7,784 nt of DNA from Thalassospiraceae bacterium (GCA_030637845.1 DAOWFT010000077.1:1-7784), one strand, 5' to 3'; positions 1-6,930 are shown, counted from the stretch's first letter. Translations and numbers: made by a program. Notes: generated from the letters alone by a model not told the origin.

Positions 1-341
1 CGGGTCGCGTCTATTGCCGGGGGAAATGACGATGGCTCGGGGGAGGGGCCGCTTTCGTTAAATGCAGCAAAGCCGGAAAAACCCTCCATCATTAATTCAT
101 CGGCGTCGACATCGCCCAGCGGGGTCATCATCGGCAGCAACATGGCTTTGGCGTCAACCAGACGCAGGAACGCATCGCTTAACGAACGACAGGCCCTTCT
201 GGTTGGCAGTAAAACCCGCATCCTTGAAAGCTGAACATCATCACCGCTCGCCATATCCAACAGGCCAGCAGCCAGCGCATCCACAAATGGAACTTCGGGG
301 GGTATATGAAAAACACTATTAAAAACACTGGGCCCGCTCAT
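1..341 (-). CDS. addB: AddB N-terminal part (double-strand break repair helicase-nuclease subunit), cut by the window edge
   Basis: AddB is the partner of AddA in the AddAB helicase-nuclease, which resects DNA double-strand breaks for RecA-dependent recombination; it acts on DNA in the cytoplasm. An open frame starts at an ATG (341-339) and runs 113 codons to the left edge without a stop. Visible features are an early FHIPPEVPFVDALAAGLL stretch (residues 11-28), LLPTRRACRSL (44-54) and LLPMMTPLGDVDADE (68-82), the N-terminal pattern I know from alphaproteobacterial AddB (roughly 1000 residues). The C-terminal nuclease domain and its iron-sulphur cysteines lie outside the window. The ATG is 2 nt beyond the murU stop, with only a distant AGGA as Shine-Dalgarno, so translation is probably coupled to murU. 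AddA would be expected next to the left. Family assignment is from recognised motifs, not a search. Confidence 0.87.
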   Translation of the reverse strand, partial: MSGPSVFNSVFHIPPEVPFVDALAAGLLDMASGDDVQLSRMRVLLPTRRACRSLSDAFLRLVDAKAMLLPMMTPLGDVDADELMMEGFSGFAAFNESGPSPEPSSFPPAIDAT

Positions 342-343
342 GG

Positions 344-1090
344 TTATTTTTTAATTCCTTTTTCGGTCAAAAATACATTGGCCTCATCAAGGGCTTTTGG
401 TGTGCCAATGTGTAGCCATTCACCATCGTGAACAATTGCATGGAGCCTGCCTTGTTCCATGGCCTTGTCATATAAAATATTAAGTGAAAATGCCTCCCCC
501 GGTTTGGGTGTGTCCGGATGGGCGAAAAGACGGGGGCTTAATATTTGCACCCCGGTAAATACCAATTCGGCGCTGGCACCTTCATGGCGACGCTCAACCT
601 TGTTACCGGGAACAAGGTTAAAATCACCAACCCCGTCATAACCAAATGCATTTATTACCGGTTGCATCAGCAATAGCGCGTCCATTTTTTCATCGTCCCA
701 AACATGGGCCAGATGTTCAAGCGCGGGTGTTTCATCGTCAATCCATATTTGATCGGCATTAACCGCATAAAATGCATTGGTGCCGAGCAATCCTTTATCC
801 ATGGCATTCAAGATACCGCCCCCGGTTTCCAGTATCGGGTCTTCGGAGGTAAAGGCTATGGCCGGGCTTGAACGGTCTTTAAGGTGGCTTTCAATTTGTT
901 CACCCAGCCAGTGGGTGTTGACCACGCAAACCTTCACCCCGCCGTCATGGAGGCTAGCCAGCGCCCAATCGAGCATTGGTTTACCGCCAGCTTTTAGCAG
1001 TGGTTTCGGCGTGGTCTCGCTCAACGGTCGCATGCGCAGGCCCATGCCTGCCGCCAACACCATTGCATGGGTTAGCTGGCTTTTGCTCAT
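344..1090 (-). CDS. murU: N-acetylmuramate alpha-1-phosphate uridylyltransferase (MurU-type nucleotidyltransferase)
   Basis: This 248-residue protein is a sugar-1-phosphate nucleotidyltransferase. MurU transfers UMP from UTP to MurNAc-alpha-1-phosphate, giving UDP-MurNAc, in the cytoplasmic cell-wall recycling route that bypasses de novo MurA/MurB synthesis. The N-terminal signature LAAGMGLRMRPL (12-23) followed by PKPL (28-31) is the nucleotide-binding loop and catalytic Lys region. ETGGG (88-92) and the VNAD motif (110-113, Asp113 as probable metal ligand) follow, and a WLHIGTP motif (225-231) lies near the C-terminus. The position usually held by Asp in the last motif is His here; I believe this is common in alphaproteobacterial homologues. 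It starts 3 nt after amgK, the enzyme that makes its substrate, which supports MurU over a generic glucose-1-phosphate or mannose-1-phosphate transferase. A GGGGG Shine-Dalgarno lies 10 nt before the ATG and can be sequestered in a hairpin. Confidence 0.88.
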   Translation of the reverse strand: MSKSQLTHAMVLAAGMGLRMRPLSETTPKPLLKAGGKPMLDWALASLHDGGVKVCVVNTHWLGEQIESHLKDRSSPAIAFTSEDPILETGGGILNAMDKGLLGTNAFYAVNADQIWIDDETPALEHLAHVWDDEKMDALLLMQPVINAFGYDGVGDFNLVPGNKVERRHEGASAELVFTGVQILSPRLFAHPDTPKPGEAFSLNILYDKAMEQGRLHAIVHDGEWLHIGTPKALDEANVFLTEKGIKK

Positions 1091-1093
1091 TGT

Positions 1094-2167
1094 TTATTGT
1101 CCCCCTGTATTTTTGGGGGTTACGCGCATTTCGGCGGGCACATATTTTTTGAACCACGCATTGACCGGGGCTAATGCCGGATGGGCAAGGGATTGTTCCA
1201 GCAATTTCCACACCCGATCAATGTGTCCCAGATAAACAGGTTTGTTGTCGCGGACAAAAAGCCGGGTAAAAATGCCGATAACCTTGGCGTGACGGTTTGC
1301 CGCTAAAATTGCAAATGCCGAATTAAAACTTTCGATGTTTTTTGTCCCGATGCCTGTGTGATAGCGCGTTAGCATTTCTGCTTTAAGCTGGGGATTAATG
1401 TCTCGCCTTGCGTCTTCTAACAGGCTCATCAAATCATAGGCCGGGTGGCCAATAACCGCGTCCTGAAAATCAAGCAACCCACAGGCGGCAATTCCCTCGC
1501 GCTCTTCCATCAGCACAAGGTTATCAACATGAAAATCGCGCAACACCAATGTTTGGGTATTTGCGTCAATGCCATCCAACACGTTCAGCCATGCGGCATC
1601 AAAATCATCTCGTTCTTTTTGATTTAAATCATCAAGCCCAACCGCCGGCATATACCAATCGGGAAAAAGTGCGGCCTCGGCCAATAGCTTTTCATTTGAA
1701 TATGGCACCAGCCAATCGGGCGCGGTTTTATCCGCATCCATTTGATGAAGCCTCACAAGGGCATCAACCGCAAGGGCGTAAAGTTTTGTTTCATCCATCC
1801 CGGTATTTAATGAAAAGGTGAACGTGTTTTCACCCAAATCTTCCAACAATAAAAATCCATCGGCTTCAATTGCCCCAATTATATCCGGCGCGCTGAAGCC
1901 AAGATTTTTCAAATGACGGGCAATTTTTAAAAACGGGCCAACGTCTTCAAATTCGGGCGGTGCGTCCATCAGCATGACGCATTCATAACTATCTTTGGCT
2001 TCGTCACCTTTGGTTATGCGAAAATAACGCCGTTGCGATGCATCTGAGGGAATTGGATAAATAACCACGTTGTCCCAGCCCATATCATCAAGCAACGGAT
2101 CAAAACCGCTGCGGGGAATAAAGCTAAGCAGGTTGTCGGGGATTTTTTTATGCTTGTTTTCAGGCAT
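1094..2167 (-). CDS. amgK: Anomeric MurNAc/GlcNAc kinase, aminoglycoside-phosphotransferase fold (AmgK)
   Basis: This 357-residue protein has the aminoglycoside phosphotransferase/choline kinase fold. AmgK phosphorylates C1 of MurNAc (and GlcNAc) with ATP, feeding MurU. Visible elements are DASQRRYFRI (42-51) in the N-lobe, probably the nucleotide loop; FLLLEDLGENTF (105-116), the hinge; the catalytic loop LRDFHVDNLVL (209-219), with Asp211 as probable base and Asn216 as metal ligand; and LLDFQDA (231-237), the DFG equivalent with Asp233. The start ATG lies inside the last codons of tsaE (8-nt overlap), with a GGGG 8 nt upstream. Many databases label such proteins simply 'aminoglycoside phosphotransferase', but the adjacent murU makes cell-wall sugar recycling much the likelier role than drug resistance. 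In organisms where it has been studied, this AmgK-MurU route lowers fosfomycin sensitivity; that trait is an inference here. Confidence 0.86.
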   Translation of the reverse strand: MPENKHKKIPDNLLSFIPRSGFDPLLDDMGWDNVVIYPIPSDASQRRYFRITKGDEAKDSYECVMLMDAPPEFEDVGPFLKIARHLKNLGFSAPDIIGAIEADGFLLLEDLGENTFTFSLNTGMDETKLYALAVDALVRLHQMDADKTAPDWLVPYSNEKLLAEAALFPDWYMPAVGLDDLNQKERDDFDAAWLNVLDGIDANTQTLVLRDFHVDNLVLMEEREGIAACGLLDFQDAVIGHPAYDLMSLLEDARRDINPQLKAEMLTRYHTGIGTKNIESFNSAFAILAANRHAKVIGIFTRLFVRDNKPVYLGHIDRVWKLLEQSLAHPALAPVNAWFKKYVPAEMRVTPKNTGGQ

Positions 2168-2639
2168 GACCGGCGCCCCGCAACCGTTCGGCCCAATGAC
2201 CGTGGGCTATTAGCTCGGCCTGACGGTGGTTTTTGCCTTTGGTAACGCTAAGGCGGATATCAAGCCTGCCCCGGGGCAGGAACTGGCCCATTTTTTCCGG
2301 CCACTCGATTATTGTTATGGCCTCACGCAACGCATCTTCTATGCCTAGCTGGAGCACCTCTTCCGGGGTATTTATGCGGTAAAGATCAAAATGGTATATT
2401 TCACCGCTTATCCCCTCATAGGTTTGAACCAGGGTAAACGTCGGGCTGGGAACCTCTTCTTCGGCGTCGGCCAGCCTGCGAATAAAGCCCCGGGCAAATT
2501 CGGTTTTGCCGCTGCCCAAATCGCCTGAAAGGGCTATAACGTCGCCAATTTCAGCTAATGCGGCTATTCTTCCGGCAAGATCCAGGGTGTCCTTAAGGCC
2601 GGCCAGCTCGATTTTTATTGTGTGGGCCGCCGTGGTCAT
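2160..2639 (-). CDS. tsaE: tRNA threonylcarbamoyladenosine biosynthesis ATPase TsaE
   Basis: TsaE (YjeE) is the small ATPase that works with TsaB and TsaD to transfer the threonylcarbamoyl group to A37 of ANN-decoding tRNAs. The 159-residue length fits the family. The Walker A sequence GDLGSGKTEFARG spans residues 39-51 (Lys45, Thr46); PSPTFTLVQTYEG (64-76) and IYHFDLYRI (81-89) form the conserved core including the Walker B-like segment; and IEWPEKMGQFLP (111-122) is the family's C-terminal motif. An AGGGG sequence about 5 nt before the ATG (2646-2650 on the minus strand) is a good Shine-Dalgarno, so this start is well supported. It is the first gene of the leftward operon and overlaps amgK by 8 nt. 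The adjacency of tsaE with amgK-murU-addB recurs in Alphaproteobacteria. Nothing looks broken. Confidence 0.94.
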   Translation of the reverse strand: MTTAAHTIKIELAGLKDTLDLAGRIAALAEIGDVIALSGDLGSGKTEFARGFIRRLADAEEEVPSPTFTLVQTYEGISGEIYHFDLYRINTPEEVLQLGIEDALREAITIIEWPEKMGQFLPRGRLDIRLSVTKGKNHRQAELIAHGHWAERLRGAGHA

Positions 2640-2783
2640 AATTTCCCCTAATTCTTATCTTAAATTATGCTCTTAAGTTCACGCTTTTTTAGGTACTGAC
2701 CCGGTAACTGTTTTTTGGTCCACTTGGACGCGAACCTGTTATAAGCGATTTTTAAGTTTAACCCGCATTGTTAGACAGTGGCC
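2640..2783. promoter_or_regulatory. Divergent intergenic control region between tsaE (leftward) and the reductase (rightward)
   Basis: The 144-nt gap separates two divergently transcribed units and must hold both promoters. For the rightward unit a weak candidate is TTGGTC (2715-2720) with TTATAA (2739-2744), spacer 18. A small dyad GTCC-ACTT-GGAC (2718-2729) lies in its spacer and could be an operator. For the leftward unit AT-rich boxes lie close to the AGGGG ribosome site, but none stands out. No CtrA-type TTAA-N7-TTAA site was found. The individual boxes are inference; only the divergent arrangement is certain. Confidence 0.4.
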
Positions 2784-3821
2784 ATGACCAAAACTCCAAT
2801 TAAAGCCGACGTGGTAATTATCGGTGCCGGGCCAGCCGGGCTTTTTGCCGCGTTTCAGGCGGGTATGCTGGATTTAAAGTGTCATTTGGTTGACGCGCTG
2901 GACGATATTGGCGGGCAGCTTTCTGCCCTTTATCCGGAAAAACCCATTTACGATATCCCCGGATTCCCCGAGATTCTGGCGGGCGAGCTCATTTCCATGT
3001 TGGAGGCCCAGGCCCAGTCATTTGGCCCGACGTATCATTTAAGCCAGCAGGTAGAGGCGTTGAAACCCCTTCCCGGCGGCAGGTGGGAGCTCACCACATC
3101 CAAGGGGGCCTGTTTTGATGCCGGCGCGGTTATAATTGCCGCCGGCGTCGGTGCCTTTGGCCCCAACCGCCCGCCCATGGAAGGGCTGGAACAATTTGAA
3201 GGCCAAGGCCCGGGCCGGGGGGTTAATTATCTGGTTAAAAAACGCGATGATTTTAAGAACAAGAACGTGGTTATCGCCGGCGGCGGCGACAGCGCGGTTG
3301 ATTGGGCGGTGTCGTTGGCCAAGGTCGCAAAATCAATAAAAATTGTGCATCGCCGGGCCAAGTTCCGCGCCCAACCCGATAGCGTAAAAAAGATGGAAGC
3401 CCTGGCAGCCGAAGGCAAGGTCGAAATAGCGGTTCCTTATCAGCTTGATTCCATCAGGGGTGATGGCGGCGATATAAACGCAGTTGTTATTGCCGACCTT
3501 GATGGTAACACCCGCGAACTTGAAGCGGATGTGTTGTTGGCATTTTTTGGGCTAAAACAAAATATCGGCCCCATTGCCGAGTGGGGCCTTGATATTGAAA
3601 ATAATCATATCCAAGTTGACCCGGAAACAATGAGTGCGGGTCATAACGGGCTGTTTGCCGCAGGTGACATAGCAACGTACCCGGGAAAACTGAAACTTAT
3701 TTTAACCGGTTTTTCTGAAGCCGCGCGGGCTGCCTATAGTGCGCGCGAACACATTCATCCCAACGAAGAAAGACATTTTGAATATTCCACCAGCCGTGGC
3801 GTACCCGGGAGCGCAAAATAA
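2784..3821 (+). CDS. Ferredoxin/flavodoxin-NADP+ reductase, thioredoxin-reductase-like type
   Basis: This 345-residue FAD flavoprotein exchanges electrons between NADPH and ferredoxin or flavodoxin in the cytoplasm. The FAD-binding GAGPAG (residues 14-19) follows the first beta strand. IGGQLSALYPEKPIYDIPGFP (42-62), the NADPH-binding AGGGDSAVDW (165-174) and HRRAKFRA (189-196), and a C-terminal FAAGDIATYPGK match the Bacillus YumC / Chlorobium FNR class. Thioredoxin reductase has a CxxC just before the NADPH domain; here that region (about 145-160) has none, so it cannot be an ordinary TrxB. I prefer the ATG at 2784; a GTG two codons upstream (2778) is possible, and neither has a clear Shine-Dalgarno. 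The stop overlaps the next gene as TAATG, so the cytochrome is translationally coupled. The physiological acceptor is unknown. Confidence 0.9.
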   Translation: MTKTPIKADVVIIGAGPAGLFAAFQAGMLDLKCHLVDALDDIGGQLSALYPEKPIYDIPGFPEILAGELISMLEAQAQSFGPTYHLSQQVEALKPLPGGRWELTTSKGACFDAGAVIIAAGVGAFGPNRPPMEGLEQFEGQGPGRGVNYLVKKRDDFKNKNVVIAGGGDSAVDWAVSLAKVAKSIKIVHRRAKFRAQPDSVKKMEALAAEGKVEIAVPYQLDSIRGDGGDINAVVIADLDGNTRELEADVLLAFFGLKQNIGPIAEWGLDIENNHIQVDPETMSAGHNGLFAAGDIATYPGKLKLILTGFSEAARAAYSAREHIHPNEERHFEYSTSRGVPGSAK

Positions 3822-4573
3822 TGCGTTGGGTCTCGGCTAAAACATTTATTATGGCATTGATAGCTATTTATTTACTGCCACAGATTGCGCTGTCCCAAAA
3901 CACCGCTAGCGATAAAAATAAAAACCCCAGAACATCAATTCCGACCATATCCGAATCAAATGCCAGGGTCCTTGAATCCTGTTTTAAATGTCATGGTCCC
4001 GGCGGGGTTAGCCAGATTCCAACTCACCCGACAATCGCCGGGCAAAAGGCAGGCTATCTGGTAAATCAGTTAAACGCATTTAAGCGCTCGCAAGACGCCC
4101 TTAACGCACGCGCCGCCACCCCGCCCCAACCAGATAATGAAAAAAATACTGCACCTGGAGCAATCACCCTCGGAAGGGACGATTCAATAATGAATCATAT
4201 GGTGGAAGACATTGGCAAAAATGATTTTGCTCCACTTGCGATTTATATTTCAGTATTACCCTGTGATGGAAATGCCAAACCTGCTGATAATAAAACCATT
4301 CCGGTTGCACCCAAAGCAGTAAGTCGTTGTGTGTCGTGCCATGGCAGCAACGGAATCTCCACTACACCAAACACCCCAAATCTTGCCGGGCAACAACGAG
4401 CGTATCTCAGGCGTGAATTATTATTAATGCGTGAAACCGCATGGGGCGGGGGCAAAACTGTAAATAAAGAATGGCGCGCCCATCCTATTATGGAAAAGCA
4501 GGCATCCCGTCTAAGAATCGAAGACGTTGACAGCATTTCAAATTATTACGCCCAGCTAAGCTGTCGGGGCTAA
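3821..4573 (+). CDS. Exported di-haem cytochrome c, c4/c553-like
   Basis: This is a 250-residue periplasmic electron carrier. A signal peptide spans about residues 1-25 (basic MRWVSAK, hydrophobic core to LLPQIALS, cleavage probably after ALS or SQN). Two homologous cytochrome domains follow. Domain 1 has CFKCH (54-58) with IAGQKAGYL downstream (72-80); domain 2 has CVSCH (170-174) with LAGQQRAYL (188-196). Candidate axial Met ligands are Met124 or Met127 for haem 1 and Met224 for haem 2. Each domain ends in a Leu-x-Cys (Cys148, Cys248). The repeat of CxxCHG...P-x-(I/L)-AGQ-x-x-YL is typical of cytochrome c4 and related di-haem c553 proteins, which usually pass electrons to terminal oxidases. 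The start ATG shares bases with the reductase stop. Because the reductase is cytoplasmic and this protein periplasmic, direct electron transfer between them is not expected. Confidence 0.88.
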   Translation: MRWVSAKTFIMALIAIYLLPQIALSQNTASDKNKNPRTSIPTISESNARVLESCFKCHGPGGVSQIPTHPTIAGQKAGYLVNQLNAFKRSQDALNARAATPPQPDNEKNTAPGAITLGRDDSIMNHMVEDIGKNDFAPLAIYISVLPCDGNAKPADNKTIPVAPKAVSRCVSCHGSNGISTTPNTPNLAGQQRAYLRRELLLMRETAWGGGKTVNKEWRAHPIMEKQASRLRIEDVDSISNYYAQLSCRG

Positions 4574-4589
4574 AGTATAATTTACTTTA
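4571..4589. terminator. AT-rich dyad between convergent genes, possible weak bidirectional terminator
   Basis: Arms TAAAGTA (4571-4577) and TACTTTA (4583-4589) form a perfect 7-bp inverted repeat with a 5-nt loop in the 16-nt gap between the cytochrome stop and the divL stop. The left arm includes the cytochrome stop codon. With a single G-C pair per stem it is weak and lacks a run of T, so termination is only a suggestion from its convergent placement. Confidence 0.25.
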
Positions 4590-6851
4590 TTAATCTTGGG
4601 AAAAAAGATCCGGCAGCGGTGCTGGTTCTATCGTTGGCGCATCAATGGGCAGACGACAGGTAATGGATGTTCCCTTGCCCGGTCGGGCTTCAATTAAAAC
4701 AACACCGCCATGCAGTTCGATAAACCGTGTCACCAGCGCAACCCCGGGCGGAACATCGTAATCTTTTAGGCCCGGCCCGCCGTCGGTAATTTCAAATGAT
4801 ACCCCGTCATCGTCCCTTGATACCATTATAGAAATACTGCCTTTTGGCGGGGTTGAATGAATGGCGGTGCTGACAAGATTAAAAAGCGATTGTTTCAGGC
4901 GTTTTTCGTCTGCGATTAGCCACCCAATATTTGCCGGGCAATCAAATTCGATACTTATATTTCTTTGCCGCGCCCTTTCCCGTACCAGCCCTAAAACGTT
5001 GCTGAGCAAGGTTTTTATGTCGACTGTATCTAGCTCGATGGTCATCAACCCGGCCTCAACCGTGGCAAGGTCAAGGGTACCTTCGACCACCGAAACCAGT
5101 TCTTCGGCAGAATCAAGTATGCCGCGGGAATATTCTCTTTGCCGTTCAGTTAATTTACCGAAATATTCTTCCGTTAAAATGGCGGAAAAACCAATGATTG
5201 CGTTAAGCGGAGTTCTTATTTCATTGGCGACACCAGCAAGGAATTCAGATTTTAATAAATTGGTTTCAGCCATTGAACGGGCGCGTTCTGTTAGTGCCTC
5301 TTCAATGCGGGTGCTGTCGGTAACGTCAAGATAACTTAACAAAGCCGCACCATCGGGGAGCCCTACCTTGGCGAACTCAAGCACGGTTTCATCAACAAGT
5401 TCAATTCGCCCGCGCAGATTTCCCTGTGACATAAGGCTTGCGGTCAGGCTTTCCTTGTCATGATATTCCTTGCCGGAATGTTTATCTATGAGCGGAAGTA
5501 TGTGATCGATAAAATCACCAAGATGCATATTTTTTATTTGTTCATTATCCTGCAAGCGCCATGTCCGTTGGAAGGCAGGGTTAAATAATCTTATGCGTCC
5601 ATCTGCACCAAACACCGCTACCGCTTCATATAGATTATCAATGGTTTCCGATTGCACCAATGAAAGGGTGCGGTATGACCGCTCAAGGTCAAGGTGGTCA
5701 GTTACATCTTCAAATGCAAATACCAGTCCACCCAATGGGTGCGGGCTTATCACCGAACGCAAAGTTGTTCCATCGGGCAGGTGCAGCATTTCTTCCAATG
5801 GGTTTGATAGTGTTCCAAACAGGCCAAGCTGGCCTGCCTTGAACGCTTTGTAATCGGCAACTTCGGGAAGTTTGCGCTTATCGCGCAAACGGTCAAGCAC
5901 CGCGCCCAATGTTGGTTCGGTTTTTAACCAGTCAACCTTGAGATCCCATAGCCGGGCATAGGCAGAATTGAAAAATGAAAGTTTTCCCTTGCCGTCGAAA
6001 ATCGAGATAGCGGTGGCAAGAGATTCCATTACATGGTTTTGTGCCTGAATGTGACGGGTGTAATCACCTTCCATTTCTTCGGTGCGGGTGTGGTCTTGGG
6101 CAACGCCTAATGTGCCGCCGCCGCTTAACGGAATTTCCGATATATCAACCAACCGGGGCTTACCATCGGACATGGTTAAAAGGTGACGCTCACCGGCACC
6201 CACGCCTTCACGGCTGGCAAGTTCTGCCAGTTCACGGCTGACATCGGGTGCGGCCAATGCTTGGGCGCGGGCGTTGGCAATTTGTAGGGCAAGACCTGAC
6301 CCGCGCAACCATGCGGGAAATGGAAGCGCCTCGATAATTTCTCTTGAGGTTGCCCTTGATGCTTCGCCCGGTGGGGCAAGGTCGGATATGTCGCGCATCC
6401 ACAATACATCGGCCAGCGCAGTTCCATATCCGGTACCGGCGCGCACCCCGACCACCAACAGCCGGCGCATACCGTCTTTTGTGGTCAGCATCATTTCAAA
6501 TGGATCGCCGTTATTTTTTAGTTGGGTGCAAACCGAATTTAATATCGCCGCATCATTTTCGGAAAAACGTGAAAGAACTTCTCCAAATCCTGAACGCACA
6601 CCATTTTCCAGATCGAGCATAACCGCTAGCCGGCGTGAACAGGCCTCGGAACCGTTTAGCGCCACCCAGAGGAAAAGCCCATCCGGGGCGGTTGCCAGTA
6701 TTTCATGGCTAATCTCGGCATCCGAGCCCAGGCGCGATATGGTTTTGCGATAACCTTTAATCGCCGCCATCTGACGCAGGCTGACCACAGCCAGAATAAG
6801 CACCGCCAAGCCCAACAATATTGCCGGTCCGGTGCCAGATAGCGATTGCAT
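4590..6851 (-). CDS. divL: DivL-like membrane-anchored multi-PAS histidine-kinase-like protein with Asn at the phospho-acceptor site
   Basis: This 753-residue protein has one N-terminal membrane segment (about 8-28), a run of about four PAS-like domains (about 46-156, 170-259, 274-386, 402-514), a HisKA dimerisation domain (about 534-599) and a HATPase-like domain (about 646-736); there is no receiver domain. The H-box reads GVANEIRTPLN: Asn543 (codon 5225-5223) replaces the usual His. The N-box reads FNLVSTAIHST, with Thr662 where the metal-binding Asn is expected; DGGPG (690-694) keeps the G1 motif; the G2 glycine box and ATP lid are reduced to PPGVALV. Caulobacter DivL is similar in size (769 aa) and design, and carries Tyr550 in place of His; it relays DivK status to the CckA-CtrA pathway. 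The tsaE-amgK-murU-addB neighbourhood agrees. Upstream starts exist at ATG 6869 and TTG 6929, but 6851 alone has a good ribosome site. The exact orthology is inference; a degenerate hybrid-less PAS kinase is the safe statement. Confidence 0.82.
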   Translation of the reverse strand: MQSLSGTGPAILLGLAVLILAVVSLRQMAAIKGYRKTISRLGSDAEISHEILATAPDGLFLWVALNGSEACSRRLAVMLDLENGVRSGFGEVLSRFSENDAAILNSVCTQLKNNGDPFEMMLTTKDGMRRLLVVGVRAGTGYGTALADVLWMRDISDLAPPGEASRATSREIIEALPFPAWLRGSGLALQIANARAQALAAPDVSRELAELASREGVGAGERHLLTMSDGKPRLVDISEIPLSGGGTLGVAQDHTRTEEMEGDYTRHIQAQNHVMESLATAISIFDGKGKLSFFNSAYARLWDLKVDWLKTEPTLGAVLDRLRDKRKLPEVADYKAFKAGQLGLFGTLSNPLEEMLHLPDGTTLRSVISPHPLGGLVFAFEDVTDHLDLERSYRTLSLVQSETIDNLYEAVAVFGADGRIRLFNPAFQRTWRLQDNEQIKNMHLGDFIDHILPLIDKHSGKEYHDKESLTASLMSQGNLRGRIELVDETVLEFAKVGLPDGAALLSYLDVTDSTRIEEALTERARSMAETNLLKSEFLAGVANEIRTPLNAIIGFSAILTEEYFGKLTERQREYSRGILDSAEELVSVVEGTLDLATVEAGLMTIELDTVDIKTLLSNVLGLVRERARQRNISIEFDCPANIGWLIADEKRLKQSLFNLVSTAIHSTPPKGSISIMVSRDDDGVSFEITDGGPGLKDYDVPPGVALVTRFIELHGGVVLIEARPGKGTSITCRLPIDAPTIEPAPLPDLFSQD

Positions 6852-6863
6852 AACAGATACCTC
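6852..6863 (-). promoter_or_regulatory. Ribosome binding site selecting the divL start
   Basis: On the minus strand GAGG (6863-6860) stands 8 nt before the ATG at 6851. The two upstream alternatives, ATG 6869 and TTG 6929, have no purine-rich site at a proper distance. TTG 6929 also abuts the T-tract of an intrinsic terminator. The start at 6851 places the hydrophobic segment at residues 8-28, a normal position for a membrane anchor. Confidence 0.5.
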
Positions 6864-6918
6864 AATCATGGGGCGATTGTGTCGCCAGCGCCCCAAAAAC
6901 ACAAGTAACTCAAATATG

Positions 6919-6930
6919 ATTGCCGGCAAT
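6919..6930. repeat. Perfect 12-bp palindrome upstream of divL
   Basis: ATTGCCGGCAAT reads the same on both strands. It lies 68 nt upstream of the chosen divL start, directly after the T-tract of the leftward terminator, where a divL promoter or operator would be expected. No factor can be named, and the site could be a chance palindrome. Confidence 0.3.

Noticed and set aside
62..322. 86-codon rightward frame over the left end
   Set aside because: It is antisense to the well-supported addB frame and has a low-complexity, arginine-rich product with no recognisable motif.
777..1235. 152-codon rightward frame across the murU-amgK junction
   Set aside because: It lies opposite two strongly recognised genes and crosses their boundary; its composition is typical of an antisense shadow.
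1094..2167. Reading the phosphotransferase as an aminoglycoside-resistance enzyme
   Set aside because: The fold is shared, but the immediate coupling to murU and the family motifs indicate an amino-sugar kinase for cell-wall recycling.
2784..3821. Reading the flavoprotein as thioredoxin reductase
   Set aside because: The redox-active CxxC that precedes the NADPH domain in TrxB is absent, and the YumC-type motifs match well.
6274..6753. 159-codon rightward frame inside divL
   Set aside because: It is serine/arginine-rich antisense translation of the PAS region, without a ribosome site or known motif.
6870..6929. N-terminal extension of divL to TTG 6929 (26 extra residues)
   Set aside because: TTG is a rare start, lies directly at the terminator T-tract and lacks a Shine-Dalgarno, while GAGG supports the ATG at 6851.
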